From NCBI RefSeq assembly GCF_003950295.1, contig NZ_RHNP01000004.1:1-64000 (forward strand): a DNA stretch of 64,000 bases, read 5' to 3'. Source of the DNA: Loigolactobacillus iwatensis (GTDB lineage: Bacteria > Bacillota > Bacilli > Lactobacillales > Lactobacillaceae). The notes below the pieces were generated by a model that ran no database searches, had not been told where the DNA came from, and saw only the letters and a list, made by a program, of their open reading frames with translations. The position numbers and the translations under genes are program-made. Positions 19,151-27,755 of the stretch are shown one piece after another; position 1 is the stretch's first letter, and each line of letters opens with the position of its first letter.

Positions 19151-20215
19151 TTGAAAACAGTCACAGTTACTTTGCCTGCTAAAACTTATCAAATCAAAAT
19201 TGCAGCAGGTTTACTTACTCAAGTTGGAAATGAGGTGGCCAGCTTATGGTCACCACGAAAAATTGCTTTAGTAAGTGATAGTCACGTTGAACCCCTTTAT
19301 TGTGAGCAGGTGGAAACTTCTTTAATCGCTGCCGGTTTTACGGTTCACGTTTACCGTGTGCGCGCAGGTGAAGATTCAAAACAGCTAGGTGTTTTATCGT
19401 CACTTTACGAGGAATTGCTAGGCGATGACTTTGGTCGCTCTGACGGTGTTATTGCGTTGGGCGGTGGCGTTGTTGGGGACTTGGCTGGCTTTTTAGCATC
19501 AACTTACATGCGTGGTATCAGTTTCATTCAAATTCCAACGTCATTACTTGCCCAGGTTGATAGTAGCGTAGGTGGTAAAACAGGAGTTGACTTGAATACT
19601 GGTAAAAATCTGATTGGTACCTTTTATCAGCCGGACGTTGTTTTGATTGATCCAACCGTTTTACAAACGTTAAGTCAACGTTTCTTAGTTGAAGGCTATG
19701 CCGAAATTGTTAAAATGGCAGCTATTTCTTCGCTAGATTTTTGGCACTTAATTGAAAACATTAACCAACCTAAAGATATTCTAAAGCAGGCGCCAGCTCT
19801 AATTGAAGCGAGTGTTCGGTTTAAGGCCCAGATTGTTGAGGCTGATGAAAAAGAAGGCGGTTTGCGCCAAATCTTAAATTTTGGGCACACCTTAGGCCAC
19901 GCAATTGAATTATTGGCTGGCGGTCAGCTTGCACATGGTGAAGCAGTCAGTATTGGAATGGTGCAAATAACTCAAATTTTTGAAGACCGGGGGCTAACAC
20001 CCAGTGGAATAACGGCCCAACTAAAAAAGCAATTATTGGCTGTTGGTTTGCCAATTTCAAGCGATCTTATCGGTAGTCCGCAATTTTACGAGTTACTGAA
20101 ACACGATAAGAAAAACCATGGCGATCAGTTAACGTTAGTTTATTTAAAGGAACTGGGTACAGCAGATTTATACCCAGTGAAGCTAACTGCAATTCACAAT
20201 TTTCTGAACTTATGA
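19151..20215 (+). CDS. aroB: 3-dehydroquinate synthase AroB
   Basis: AroB cyclises DAHP to 3-dehydroquinate, using NAD and a divalent metal. The 354-residue protein has the NAD-binding block ALGGGVVGDLAGFLASTYMRG near residue 99, IPTSLLAQVDSSVGGKTGVD near 125, the metal ligands in GYAEIVKMAAI and LNFGHTLGHAIE near 241, and HGEAVSIGM. The start is a TTG at 19151, eight bases after GGAGG in the end of aroF, and no ATG fits. The stop overlaps the pheA start (ATGA). Confidence 0.94.
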   Translation: MKTVTVTLPAKTYQIKIAAGLLTQVGNEVASLWSPRKIALVSDSHVEPLYCEQVETSLIAAGFTVHVYRVRAGEDSKQLGVLSSLYEELLGDDFGRSDGVIALGGGVVGDLAGFLASTYMRGISFIQIPTSLLAQVDSSVGGKTGVDLNTGKNLIGTFYQPDVVLIDPTVLQTLSQRFLVEGYAEIVKMAAISSLDFWHLIENINQPKDILKQAPALIEASVRFKAQIVEADEKEGGLRQILNFGHTLGHAIELLAGGQLAHGEAVSIGMVQITQIFEDRGLTPSGITAQLKKQLLAVGLPISSDLIGSPQFYELLKHDKKNHGDQLTLVYLKELGTADLYPVKLTAIHNFLNL

Positions 20216-21066
20216 TTCGGCTTGCAGTTTTAGGGCCAGCTGGAACCTTTAGTGATGTGGCTGCCCGCCAGTATTTAAAAAAGCATCAACTCAATTACTC
20301 ACTGAACTATTACAATACCATTGAGCAGGTAGCGGTTGCCGCTTCCGAAACGGACCAACTAGCCCTGTTGCCGTTAGAAAATACCTTGGACGGTTATGTT
20401 CAAAATACGTTGGCCATTTTGGCAACGGGGCAGTTGAGAATTAACGGGGCAGTGATGGTGCCAGTTCGTTTTTCATTGGCTGCTAATGTGCTAGAGCTTA
20501 ATAAAATTAAGCGACTCTACGTTCAGTTTAAAACTAAGGGCCAGTGTACAAAAATAATTCAGCAACTACCTCAGGCAGAGTTATTAACTACGGAAAGTAA
20601 TATGCTTTCTTTTGCAAAATTAGAAAATTCAGTTGCTGGCGATGCTGCGATTATCCCGCAATTTCATTTACCGGAATTAAACCCGAAAAAATATTTGCTT
20701 GTTTCGGATGTTACGGATCAGTCGGATAATTTTACTCGTTTTATTGTGGTTGGGAAAAAGATAGAAATGGCCGCAATTGGTGCCACTAATCGGTTTCGTT
20801 ATACTTGCTATGTGACGCCAAAAAGTGATTATGCAGGATTGCTATACGATATTTTAGGCCATTTTGCAAAGGCACAGCTTAATTTGATTTCGTTAATATC
20901 ACGACCAACCAAAAAGAAAATGGGTCAATATAGTTTCTACATTGAGGTTAGTGGTGTGGGTGAGCAATTACCTAAATTACACCAAGTATTACAGCAATTA
21001 GGTAAGCATTATACGGTTCTTGACCTTGGCGTTTATCCAGCAACTGATTTAACCGAATCAGACTAA
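20212..21066 (+). CDS. pheA: Prephenate dehydratase PheA with ACT domain
   Basis: PheA converts prephenate to phenylpyruvate, the last pathway-specific step to phenylalanine. The 284 residues carry an N-terminal catalytic domain (GPAGTFSDVAA near residue 8, LLPLENTLDGYV near 53, and the NFTRF motif near 179 with the catalytic Thr) and a C-terminal ACT domain (about 200-280). The ACT domain contains LISLISRPTKKKMGQYSFYIEV, matching the region that binds Phe in other enzymes. It overlaps aroB by four bases and closes the operon. Chorismate mutase and tyrA are not in the window. Confidence 0.92.
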   Translation: MIRLAVLGPAGTFSDVAARQYLKKHQLNYSLNYYNTIEQVAVAASETDQLALLPLENTLDGYVQNTLAILATGQLRINGAVMVPVRFSLAANVLELNKIKRLYVQFKTKGQCTKIIQQLPQAELLTTESNMLSFAKLENSVAGDAAIIPQFHLPELNPKKYLLVSDVTDQSDNFTRFIVVGKKIEMAAIGATNRFRYTCYVTPKSDYAGLLYDILGHFAKAQLNLISLISRPTKKKMGQYSFYIEVSGVGEQLPKLHQVLQQLGKHYTVLDLGVYPATDLTESD

Positions 21067-21072
21067 AAGTAA

Positions 21073-21244
21073 GGAGTGGGATAAAAGTCGGTTTTGGGTT
21101 TACTGTGTAACGTAAGCTAATCCAATAACCGTATTATGGTTATTGAATTAGCTGTAGTTAGGCACGTGAACCCAGACTTTTGACGCACGTTCTAGAATAA
21201 TGTTCGAAAACAATAAGAGGCCAGGACTTTTGTCCCGGCCTCTA
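21073..21244 (+). repeat. Intergenic repeat R1, copy 2
   Basis: It begins GGAGTGGGATAAAAGTCGG and ends AAGAGGCCAGGACTTTTGTCCCG, with the shared central words GGCACGTGAACC and GCACGTTCTAGA. The two ends are complementary (GGGAYAAAAGTC with GACTTTTGTCCC), so the whole unit can fold back. An extra internal hairpin (CCAATAACC with GGTTATTG) is inserted. It lies between the convergent pheA and the PEBP gene and probably acts as a terminator. Confidence 0.65.
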
Positions 21245-21304
21245 CTTTTAATTTACTTTAAGCTAGTGTTCATAAAGCCTTTTGGTAGCTCTTTCCTAAT
21301 GTAT

Positions 21305-21814
21305 TTAAACACGTCCCTTAAGGACTAATTGTTCCGTTGCCAAGGTGTGCGCTTTACTTTGGTGTAGAAAATTGTTAAGCCAGTAACCTGATTTAAGTTC
21401 TAACTGCTGGTCTAATGCGTAGACCGTTAGTTGGTAATCATGATCCTTATCTGGTGGTGTTGGGCCGATATAATGTTCACTAGAAAGTGGATCTTTTTCA
21501 CCAATAAAGGGTGAGGCCAGACTATTCTTACCTTGAATAAAATTATCAGTTTGTTCTCGACTAGCATTTTCAGTCAATTGAAGTTCAGTTGCTGGAATGT
21601 TAGCCGCTATCCAGTGAATCCAAGGAAAACCACTGACAGACACAGCATCAAAGTCTAGTAACGTAAGTGCCCAAGTTTTTGTACCAGTTGGCAAGTCGGT
21701 AACTTGAACTGGAAAGGAAATAAAAGGATTCTTATTGTAATATTCTTTTTCAGTTGCGTGTTTACTGTAGCGATCGGCTAAATAACCATTTTCGGTTGGA
21801 ACCGTAATTTTCAT
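21305..21814 (-). CDS. YbhB/YbcL (PEBP, Raf kinase inhibitor-like) family protein
   Basis: This gene encodes a phosphatidylethanolamine-binding-protein fold protein of about 169 residues. Typical elements are NPFISFPVQVTDLPTGTKTWALTLLDFDAV near residue 28 with the conserved Asp, PWIHWIAANIPA near 62 with the conserved His, and YIGPTPPDKDHDYQLTVYALD near 112. The bacterial role is poorly understood, with ligand or regulatory roles proposed. The ATG (21814) lies eight bases after GAGGAGG. A TTG two codons further upstream is too close to that site. It is transcribed toward pheA. Confidence 0.85.
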   Translation of the reverse strand: MKITVPTENGYLADRYSKHATEKEYYNKNPFISFPVQVTDLPTGTKTWALTLLDFDAVSVSGFPWIHWIAANIPATELQLTENASREQTDNFIQGKNSLASPFIGEKDPLSSEHYIGPTPPDKDHDYQLTVYALDQQLELKSGYWLNNFLHQSKAHTLATEQLVLKGRV

Positions 21815-21950
21815 CAGCAAAACCTCCTCAATTAACTTTAGTATAAGCCAATTTTGCCAAAATAACTGCTTTGCTGCGTAAGTAAATGTACAGCTAAGAT
21901 GAGAGGTATGTTAGAATAGCATTAAATTTAAAATAGTTGGAGCGGGTGTC

Positions 21951-22775
21951 ATGAAACAATTACGGTCATTGAACGCACAACGCATTGTTGTGAAGGTTGG
22001 AACGAGCAGTTTAATTTACGCGAATAGTCAATTAAGGTTACGCACAATTAGTCGTTTGGCCATGGTTTTAAGTGACCTAAAAAATCAGGGTAAAGAAATC
22101 ATTCTGGTTTCTTCAGGTGCAATTGGTGTTGGAATGGGCAAGCTGGGCCTATCTAAACGCCCCACGGCTATTCCCGATCAGCAGGCGATTGCCGCAATTG
22201 GCCAAAGTGAATTGATGGCAGTTTACGATCGGGCATTTGCTAATTACGATAAGGCAGTGGCACAAATGTTGTTAACTCGGGATGTGATTACCTATCCGCA
22301 GAGTCACGCCAACGCACTGAATACATTTGAACGTTTATTAAAATTTAATGTTATACCAATTGTTAATGAGAACGATGTTGTTTCATTGGAAGAATTGGAT
22401 CATAAAACAAAATTTAGTGACAATGATCAACTTTCGGCAATTGTGACAAATATGGTTGCCGCTGATCTTTTAATTGTATTGTCAGATATTGATGGTTTCT
22501 ATGATGCCAATCCTAATAGCAATCCTGCGGCTAAATTATTACCTGAGATTGAGCAAATTAGTCCGGCAATTTTGCGGGCCGCTGGTGGTCACGGAAGTCA
22601 ATTTGGAACTGGCGGGATGGTCACTAAATTAAAAGCCGCGGAACGAGTTTTAGCCCACCACCAACAAATGGTACTGGCCAACGGTAAGGATCCGCAAATT
22701 ATTTACCAGATATTGGCCGGGGAACCTGTTGGAACACTATTTCGGCAGACAAACATAAAGGAGCAGGCGCAATGA
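21951..22775 (+). CDS. proB: Glutamate 5-kinase ProB
   Basis: ProB phosphorylates glutamate to glutamyl-5-phosphate, the first step of proline synthesis. The 274 residues cover only the amino-acid kinase domain: VVKVGTSSLIYAN near residue 12, LVSSGAIGVGMGKLGL near 51, NENDVVS near 139, SDNDQLSAIV and GGMVTKLKAAE. The C-terminal PUA domain of the longer E. coli enzyme is absent, as in several lactic acid bacteria. It overlaps proA by four bases. Confidence 0.94.
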   Translation: MKQLRSLNAQRIVVKVGTSSLIYANSQLRLRTISRLAMVLSDLKNQGKEIILVSSGAIGVGMGKLGLSKRPTAIPDQQAIAAIGQSELMAVYDRAFANYDKAVAQMLLTRDVITYPQSHANALNTFERLLKFNVIPIVNENDVVSLEELDHKTKFSDNDQLSAIVTNMVAADLLIVLSDIDGFYDANPNSNPAAKLLPEIEQISPAILRAAGGHGSQFGTGGMVTKLKAAERVLAHHQQMVLANGKDPQIIYQILAGEPVGTLFRQTNIKEQAQ

Positions 22776-24007
22776 ATTTAAATGAAATGGGAGTAGCGGC
22801 TAAACGAGCAGCTTTTACACTTGGCCAATTAGCCACATCTCGCAAAGACCAGGCCTTAAATGCCATGGCGGATGCCTTATTGGTAAATCAAACGCAGCTA
22901 CTGCGTGCCAACACTCAGGATATGGCCACCGCTAAAGTGAAACAACCAATGCTTGATCGTTTAAAATTAGACGAAGACCGAATTCAGGCAATGGCCACCG
23001 GATTACGCCAAGTTGCTAACTTACCGGATTCAATTGGTAACATTGATGGTGGATTTACAAATGAAGCGGGGTTAGTGATTAGTAAGCAGCGCGTACCCTT
23101 AGGTGTTATTGGGATGATTTATGAAGCACGGCCCAATGTGACAGTTGATGCTGCGGCGCTTTGTTTTAAATCAGGTAATGCGGTTATTTTACGTGGTGGT
23201 AAGGAAGCAATTCGGTCTAATCAGGCATTAACTAAGATTTTACAAAACGTTTTAAAGGCGCAGGGCTTACCAGAAGCAGCAATTCAATTAGTTAGTGATA
23301 CGAGCCATGAGACGGCCCGCGCGTTGATGCAGTTAAACGATTACTTAGATGTATTAATTCCGCGAGGTAGTGGTCCTTTTATTAAAATGGTCGTTCAAAC
23401 GGCAACGGTTCCAGTTATTGAAACCGGCGCTGGTAACTGTCATATTTACGTTGATGAGTCGGCGGACCTTGCCATGGCCGTGGGGATTATCGTAAATGCT
23501 AAGACCCAGCGGCCGTCAGTTTGTAATGCAATGGAAAAATTGATTATTAATGAAAAAGTAGCAAAGTCGTTTTTGCCTGCGATTGCGAAAGCACTGCAAC
23601 CTTATCAAGTTGAACTACGTGGTGATTCTACCGCACAAAAGATTTTACCGCTGATTACTCCAGCAACAGAGGCTGATTGGGGAATGGAATATAACGATTA
23701 TATTCTAGCAATAAAAGTAGTGCCAGATCTGGCAAGTGCGATTAGCCACATTAATCATTACAACACGCAGCATTCAGAGGCTATTATTACAAATAATTAT
23801 CAGCATAGTGTTCAGTTTACGCAACAAATTGATGCCGCCGTGGTTTACGTTAATGCGTCCACGCGTTTTACTGATGGTTTTGAGTTTGGTTTTGGGGCGG
23901 AGATTGGGATTAGCACGCAAAAGTTACACGCCCGTGGGCCAATGGGGTTACGGGAACTGACGACAACTAAGTACGTGGTTTTAGGAACAGGACAAATTCG
24001 CGAATAA
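22772..24007 (+). CDS. proA: Gamma-glutamyl phosphate reductase ProA
   Basis: ProA reduces glutamyl-5-phosphate with NADPH to glutamate semialdehyde, the second step of proline synthesis. The 411 residues belong to the aldehyde dehydrogenase superfamily. Visible motifs are VPLGVIGMIYEARPNVTVDAAALC near residue 108, the catalytic cysteine in AKTQRPSVCNAMEKL near 247, and the C-terminal STRFTDGFEFGFGAEIGISTQKLHARGPMGL block. The ATG overlaps proB (ATGA), with GGAGC upstream. ProC is not in the window. Confidence 0.95.
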   Translation: MNLNEMGVAAKRAAFTLGQLATSRKDQALNAMADALLVNQTQLLRANTQDMATAKVKQPMLDRLKLDEDRIQAMATGLRQVANLPDSIGNIDGGFTNEAGLVISKQRVPLGVIGMIYEARPNVTVDAAALCFKSGNAVILRGGKEAIRSNQALTKILQNVLKAQGLPEAAIQLVSDTSHETARALMQLNDYLDVLIPRGSGPFIKMVVQTATVPVIETGAGNCHIYVDESADLAMAVGIIVNAKTQRPSVCNAMEKLIINEKVAKSFLPAIAKALQPYQVELRGDSTAQKILPLITPATEADWGMEYNDYILAIKVVPDLASAISHINHYNTQHSEAIITNNYQHSVQFTQQIDAAVVYVNASTRFTDGFEFGFGAEIGISTQKLHARGPMGLRELTTTKYVVLGTGQIRE

Positions 24008-24031
24008 TTTGTAGCGAAGGCGTGGGTAAAG

Positions 24032-24117
24032 AAATAGCTCGCTGAGAAATAATCGTTTAAAGGTAAATGAATTAATCTACCTTTAAAAAATTTGACTCAG
24101 CGAACTATTTTTATTTT
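24032..24117 (+). terminator. Long hairpin terminator after proBA
   Basis: AAATAG-TCGCTGAG (from 24032) pairs with CTCAGCGA-CTATTT (to 24110), enclosing a second hairpin TAAAGGTA/TACCTTTA. A T-rich tail follows and overlaps the end of the convergent ybaK gene. Confidence 0.7.
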
Positions 24118-24620
24118 TAATCATCTTCGGTGATGTCAGCAAACTTAGCACCCAAAAAAGTAACCAGTTCCCTTGGCGCAACTTTGATTGATCGACCAAT
24201 TTTACCCGAAGAGACCAAAATTTCTGTTTGGTTCTGGGCACTATTTGAAAAAATAATGGGGTAATGGTGCGTTTGGTGGATGCCAATCGGCGTGTTGGCC
24301 CCGTGCTCGTAGCCCGTAGTCGCAACTAGATCCTTTAAGGGGACCATGCCAACCTTTCGATTACCAGTGATTTTGGCTAATTTTTTATAGCTGATTCGTT
24401 CATCTAAAGGAATGACACCGATAATTGGGCCAGATGTTTTGCCGGTTAAGGCCAAGGTTTTATAAATCATATGTTCGTTTAACGCTAGTTCGTCGAGCTT
24501 TAACTGCCGAACATCGCCTTCTTGTTGGGTTACCAATTCATATTGGGTGTACGGAATTTTGGCCTGATCCAATATTTTTTCAACCAACGTTTTAGCTAAT
24601 TTAGAATGTTTCTTACTCAT
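24117..24620 (-). CDS. ybaK: YbaK/EbsC family Cys-tRNA(Pro) deacylase
   Basis: YbaK-type proteins remove cysteine wrongly attached to tRNA-Pro, acting as a free-standing editing domain. The 167 residues match the family: VYKTL-like core IYKTLALTG near residue 53, GVIPLDERISYKKLAK near 68 with the conserved lysine, a GNRKVGMVPL block near 86 and HGANTPIGI near 105. The start has an AAGAGGCG site. It is transcribed toward proA. Related family members act on other tRNAs, so the substrate is inferred. Confidence 0.85.
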   Translation of the reverse strand: MSKKHSKLAKTLVEKILDQAKIPYTQYELVTQQEGDVRQLKLDELALNEHMIYKTLALTGKTSGPIIGVIPLDERISYKKLAKITGNRKVGMVPLKDLVATTGYEHGANTPIGIHQTHHYPIIFSNSAQNQTEILVSSGKIGRSIKVAPRELVTFLGAKFADITEDD

Positions 24621-24737
24621 TATGGTCGCCTCTTCTTAGCAGTTGTCCGTTTCAATATAGCATTTTTTAGTTGGAGATGCGAGTGAGCATGTGATTTCAT
24701 GTTAGAATGGAATCATGTTTATGAACGGAGTGTTGTT

Positions 24738-25712
24738 ATGACAAGTCAGGCAGTTACGAATACTAAACAAGCGTTGGTAAAACTACGCGAGCAATTAAGA
24801 ACGGGGGAACTTTACCAACATTTACCTGAAAAAATCGATCAAATTATTAATCAATTACCTCACGAAAAACGAACACCAGTTGTCCTACCAGAGGACGATG
24901 CTAAGGCAACAACAAAACTATTAACTTTAAGTGATGAGATTAAGAATAAGAAAAAACAGACAGTAACAGATGCGGATTTAGAGTTTATGTTGGCACATTT
25001 GGGTTCAACTAATCCAACGGTTCGTGACCGGGGTGTTTACTTTTTATTTCATGATTTAATTGAAATGAAAATTTTGACAACGGAGCAATTAAAACATGTT
25101 TTAGACCGATTATTGGACCCAAAGATGCTTTACGGACATATCTTGGAATCTCAAGGTAATGGCGTTTTTTTACGCTCTTTTAGTGTCATGCTTTTATCGT
25201 TAGTACTTTATGCTGATCGAACGCATTATCATTTTATTGAAACGGCGCAGTTGGAGGATATTTCACTGGCCATCGCAACTTATATTGTTTTAGAGACTGA
25301 TTGTCGTGGTTACGCTGGCAATAAAGGTTGGGTCCATGCTTATAGTCATATTGGCAATGTTTTAGATGAACTGACGGCTAGCACTAAGTTGAGTCGGGCG
25401 GACAAAATATTTTACTTGACGGCATTAGTAGAACGGTATAAATACCTTAATAAGCCATTGGTGTTTGGTGAAGATTACCGGTTGGCCGCGGTCATTGCAA
25501 ATTTAGTTAATAAGCACAAAATTTATGCCGATTATTTAACTTTACTGTTACATAAATGGCAGCAACAATTGATGGCCCAGCAACCAAAGGCAGACGAAGT
25601 ATTTTGGAATCGTTGGTATAATCGTAATCGATTGCTAGAGGCACTTTTAATTCGTGGCGATTTACCTGACAAGTTACAGCAGTATATCTTGCGGTTGGCC
25701 GATTTTTATTAA
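24738..25712 (+). CDS. DUF2785 domain-containing protein
   Basis: This gene encodes a soluble, mostly helical protein of 324 residues containing a DUF2785 domain in its C-terminal two-thirds (for example DRGVYFLFHDLIEM, FLRSFSVMLLSLVL, CRGYAGNKGWVHAYSHIGNVL). The function of this family is unknown. I place the start at 24738, where GGAG stands in front of the ATG, rather than at an upstream ATG. The sequence TGTTAGAATGG around 24699 looks like the -10 promoter element. It is followed 15 bases later by the HAD gene and is probably cotranscribed. Confidence 0.75.
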   Translation: MTSQAVTNTKQALVKLREQLRTGELYQHLPEKIDQIINQLPHEKRTPVVLPEDDAKATTKLLTLSDEIKNKKKQTVTDADLEFMLAHLGSTNPTVRDRGVYFLFHDLIEMKILTTEQLKHVLDRLLDPKMLYGHILESQGNGVFLRSFSVMLLSLVLYADRTHYHFIETAQLEDISLAIATYIVLETDCRGYAGNKGWVHAYSHIGNVLDELTASTKLSRADKIFYLTALVERYKYLNKPLVFGEDYRLAAVIANLVNKHKIYADYLTLLLHKWQQQLMAQQPKADEVFWNRWYNRNRLLEALLIRGDLPDKLQQYILRLADFY

Positions 25713-25727
25713 GGGGGAAAAGTACCG

Positions 25728-26384
25728 ATGCTTAAGGCGGTAATCTTTGATTTAGATGGCGTTCTGATTGATAGTGAGCCGTATTATTTTGAACAAAAAA
25801 TGGCCTACTTTAAGGAAATTGGCCTGGTCGTTGAAAAGAGTCAAATTAAAGCGATGTACGGCCGAAATTTACGGCATGAATGGCCACGGCTAGTACCTGG
25901 TAAGTCGCCGGAGATTTACACAAAATTACAAGCCGACTATACGCGCTTTAAGCAGCAACACCCAATGGATTACGTTAAACGAGTTAACCCACAGGCCAAG
26001 AAAACTTTAGTGGCCTTGAATCAATTAGGCTTAACTTGCGCCGTGGCTTCTGCTGGTGATTTTAATTCCATTAACGGTGTTTTAGACGCAACAGAATTAC
26101 AGTCGCTGTTTGCGTTGGTTGTTAGTGGGGAGAGCTTTGAACACAGTAAACCAGATCCGGCAATTTATAAGGCAACTTTGAAGCAATTAAAGATTGCCGC
26201 CAGTGAAGCATTGGCGGTGGAGGATTCTGCGATTGGTATTCAGGCTGCTAAGGCCGCTAAGATTAAAGTTGCAGCGTTGCGGCCACTCAGTCAGATGATA
26301 GCGATTGATCAAAGCCAGGCTGATGTTCGAATTTCAAAATTAGCCCAGGTTGTTGATCTTGCCAAAAAACAATTACAGGCTTAA
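25728..26384 (+). CDS. HAD family phosphatase, beta-phosphoglucomutase-like
   Basis: This is a 218-residue HAD hydrolase with a helical cap inserted after motif I. Motif I is FDLDGVLIDSEP near residue 8 (nucleophile Asp and acid/base Asp), motif II SAG near 108, motif III is the Lys in HSKPDPAIY near 140, and motif IV VEDSAIGIQAA near 165. The shape matches beta-phosphoglucomutases and small sugar-phosphate phosphatases, but the substrate cannot be read from the sequence. GGGGG precedes the ATG. The window holds a second such gene at 45967. Confidence 0.82.
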   Translation: MLKAVIFDLDGVLIDSEPYYFEQKMAYFKEIGLVVEKSQIKAMYGRNLRHEWPRLVPGKSPEIYTKLQADYTRFKQQHPMDYVKRVNPQAKKTLVALNQLGLTCAVASAGDFNSINGVLDATELQSLFALVVSGESFEHSKPDPAIYKATLKQLKIAASEALAVEDSAIGIQAAKAAKIKVAALRPLSQMIAIDQSQADVRISKLAQVVDLAKKQLQA

Positions 26385-26453
26385 TTGCTTTTTGGTTATT
26401 AATCTAGTACATCGTAACATTCATATTTAAATTATATTGCTATAAAAATAATG

Positions 26454-26699
26454 CTTATGCCGCTTGGCCACTGAGTTACACGTGGTCGGATTTGGTTAGG
26501 TTCCATTCCGGCGCTGGCGTATGGAACGCGTGGCGCGTCGACAAGCTAATTTTCTTTCCGATTAAACCCGTTCGGAAAAGAAAATGGATCTTGTCAATCA
26601 CGCAAGGTACTAAATGACCAAAATTCGGTCATCAAGTACCTTCGACACGGCTGATACGCCAGCGCCGAAATGAAACCTTGGCAGTGGTTGAGCCCTTAT
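26454..26699. other. Large palindromic element or structured RNA with three-way junction
   Basis: No ORF is present. GCTTGGCCACTG (26462-26473) pairs with 26682-26693, allowing three G-U pairs. The 25 bases from 26498 to 26522 pair with 26654-26678 with two mismatches. Inside are two more stems. The first is GCGTG/CACGC plus GACAAG/CTTGTC plus a 13-base stem at 549-561 with 572-585. The second is a hairpin AAGGTACT-ATGACC / GGTCAT-AGTACCTT at 604-642. The direct repeat CTTAT flanks both sides (26454, 26695), as a target-site duplication would. It may be a MITE-like element or a non-coding RNA, and I cannot decide. Confidence 0.6.
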
Positions 26700-26829
26700 T
26701 GATTAATTTAATTGTTTTAGTTAGTACAATTGAGTAAGAACCACGGCTTTACTGCTGTGCAACTTATCGGTGATCTTAGTCCAATCGACATCATCAGGGA
26801 AGTTAGTAATAATTCCCAATTGTGAAGTA

Positions 26830-26945
26830 GAATCTAATCGCTTTTTCAAACACTTCCGTTAGGCACATGAACCTAAACTTTTGACGTACCTTTTAGAGTA
26901 ATATCCGGAAATAGTAAGAGGTTAGGACTTTTGTCCGCCTTTTTT
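26830..26945 (+). repeat. Intergenic repeat R1, copy 3 (partial)
   Basis: It contains GCTTTTTCAAACACT, TTAGGCACATGAACC, ACTTTTGACGTACC and the end word GGTTAGGACTTTTGTCC before a T-run, matching the right half of the R1 family. The left end (GGAGTGGGACAAAAGTCG) is missing. It fills the gap before tag. Confidence 0.55.
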
Positions 26946-27037
26946 ATTTTGCAAATTTTTTAGCATTATTAGGGAAGATTTTAGCGCGTAAATAAACCTC
27001 CTTTACGTAGTTTTATACTGTAGAGGAGGTTACCAAG

Positions 27038-27661
27038 ATGATTATAAAACGACAACGATGTCCCTGGGCCGAGCAGGATCAGAATACCCGTTATTACCAT
27101 GATGTGGTTTGGGGAACACCAATTATTCAGGATGATGAAATTTTTAAACGTTTGGCACTTCAAGTGTTTCAATCGGGCCTAAATCAGCGTTTATTGTTGC
27201 GTAAGGAGCAAGCTCTAAATCAGGCCTTCAAAGCGTTTGCAAGCGATCAAGTTGCGTTATTTGGTGAACAAAAAGTTACGGAATTATTAACCGATGCAAC
27301 CTTGATTCGTAATCGGCAAAAAGTGCTGGCCATTATTGAAAATGCGCGTTTATTGGTGCAATTGCAGAAGCAGCAGATTTATTTAACAAATATTATTTGG
27401 GCAGAGGGTAACAGTGACCCGCAATTTAATGATCAGCGGGCTATTCCGGCCTTTACTAATCAATCCGTTAAACTAGCTACTGAGTTGCGTCAATTGGGTT
27501 TTCGATTTATGGGACCAACTAATTGTTATGCCCTGCTGGTCACTTGTGGCGTTATTAATGGGCATTTAACAACCTGTAGCCGGTATCAAGAAGTGGCCGC
27601 ACAACAAAAGGTAGCAGTGAAAAAGTTATTAGTTGCCGAGAAGCAAAGAATGATTGATTAG
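27038..27661 (+). CDS. tag: DNA-3-methyladenine glycosylase I-like protein (Tag), divergent active site
   Basis: This is a Tag family protein of 207 residues. Tag removes 3-methyladenine from alkylated DNA. The zinc-snap ligands are kept: Cys8 (RCPWAEQD), His21 (YYHDVVWG) and the C-terminal His and Cys in GHLTTCSRY. The helix that forms the base pocket reads LALQVFQSGLNQ where E. coli Tag has ICLEGQQAGLSW. By eye the catalytic Glu38 is replaced by Gln42 and Trp46 by Gln50. It may be inactive, or act on another base. GAGGAGG precedes the ATG. It follows an R1 repeat and stands alone. Confidence 0.78.
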   Translation: MIIKRQRCPWAEQDQNTRYYHDVVWGTPIIQDDEIFKRLALQVFQSGLNQRLLLRKEQALNQAFKAFASDQVALFGEQKVTELLTDATLIRNRQKVLAIIENARLLVQLQKQQIYLTNIIWAEGNSDPQFNDQRAIPAFTNQSVKLATELRQLGFRFMGPTNCYALLVTCGVINGHLTTCSRYQEVAAQQKVAVKKLLVAEKQRMID

Positions 27662-27755
27662 GGATTTTAAACCGCCGCATAAGGAAGTTCCAAAACGGAT
27701 CGCCATTAACTATTTGAATACGCTCGTGCCAGCAAAATAATTTGACTAACTTTAG

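Noticed and set aside
24699-24737. Upstream ATG of the DUF2785 gene
   Set aside because: The region looks like a -10 promoter element, and the ATG at 24738 has the better ribosome-binding site.
26454-26699. CRISPR array or IS end in the palindromic gap
   Set aside because: There are no regularly spaced direct repeats or transposase fragments. The structure is one nested palindrome.
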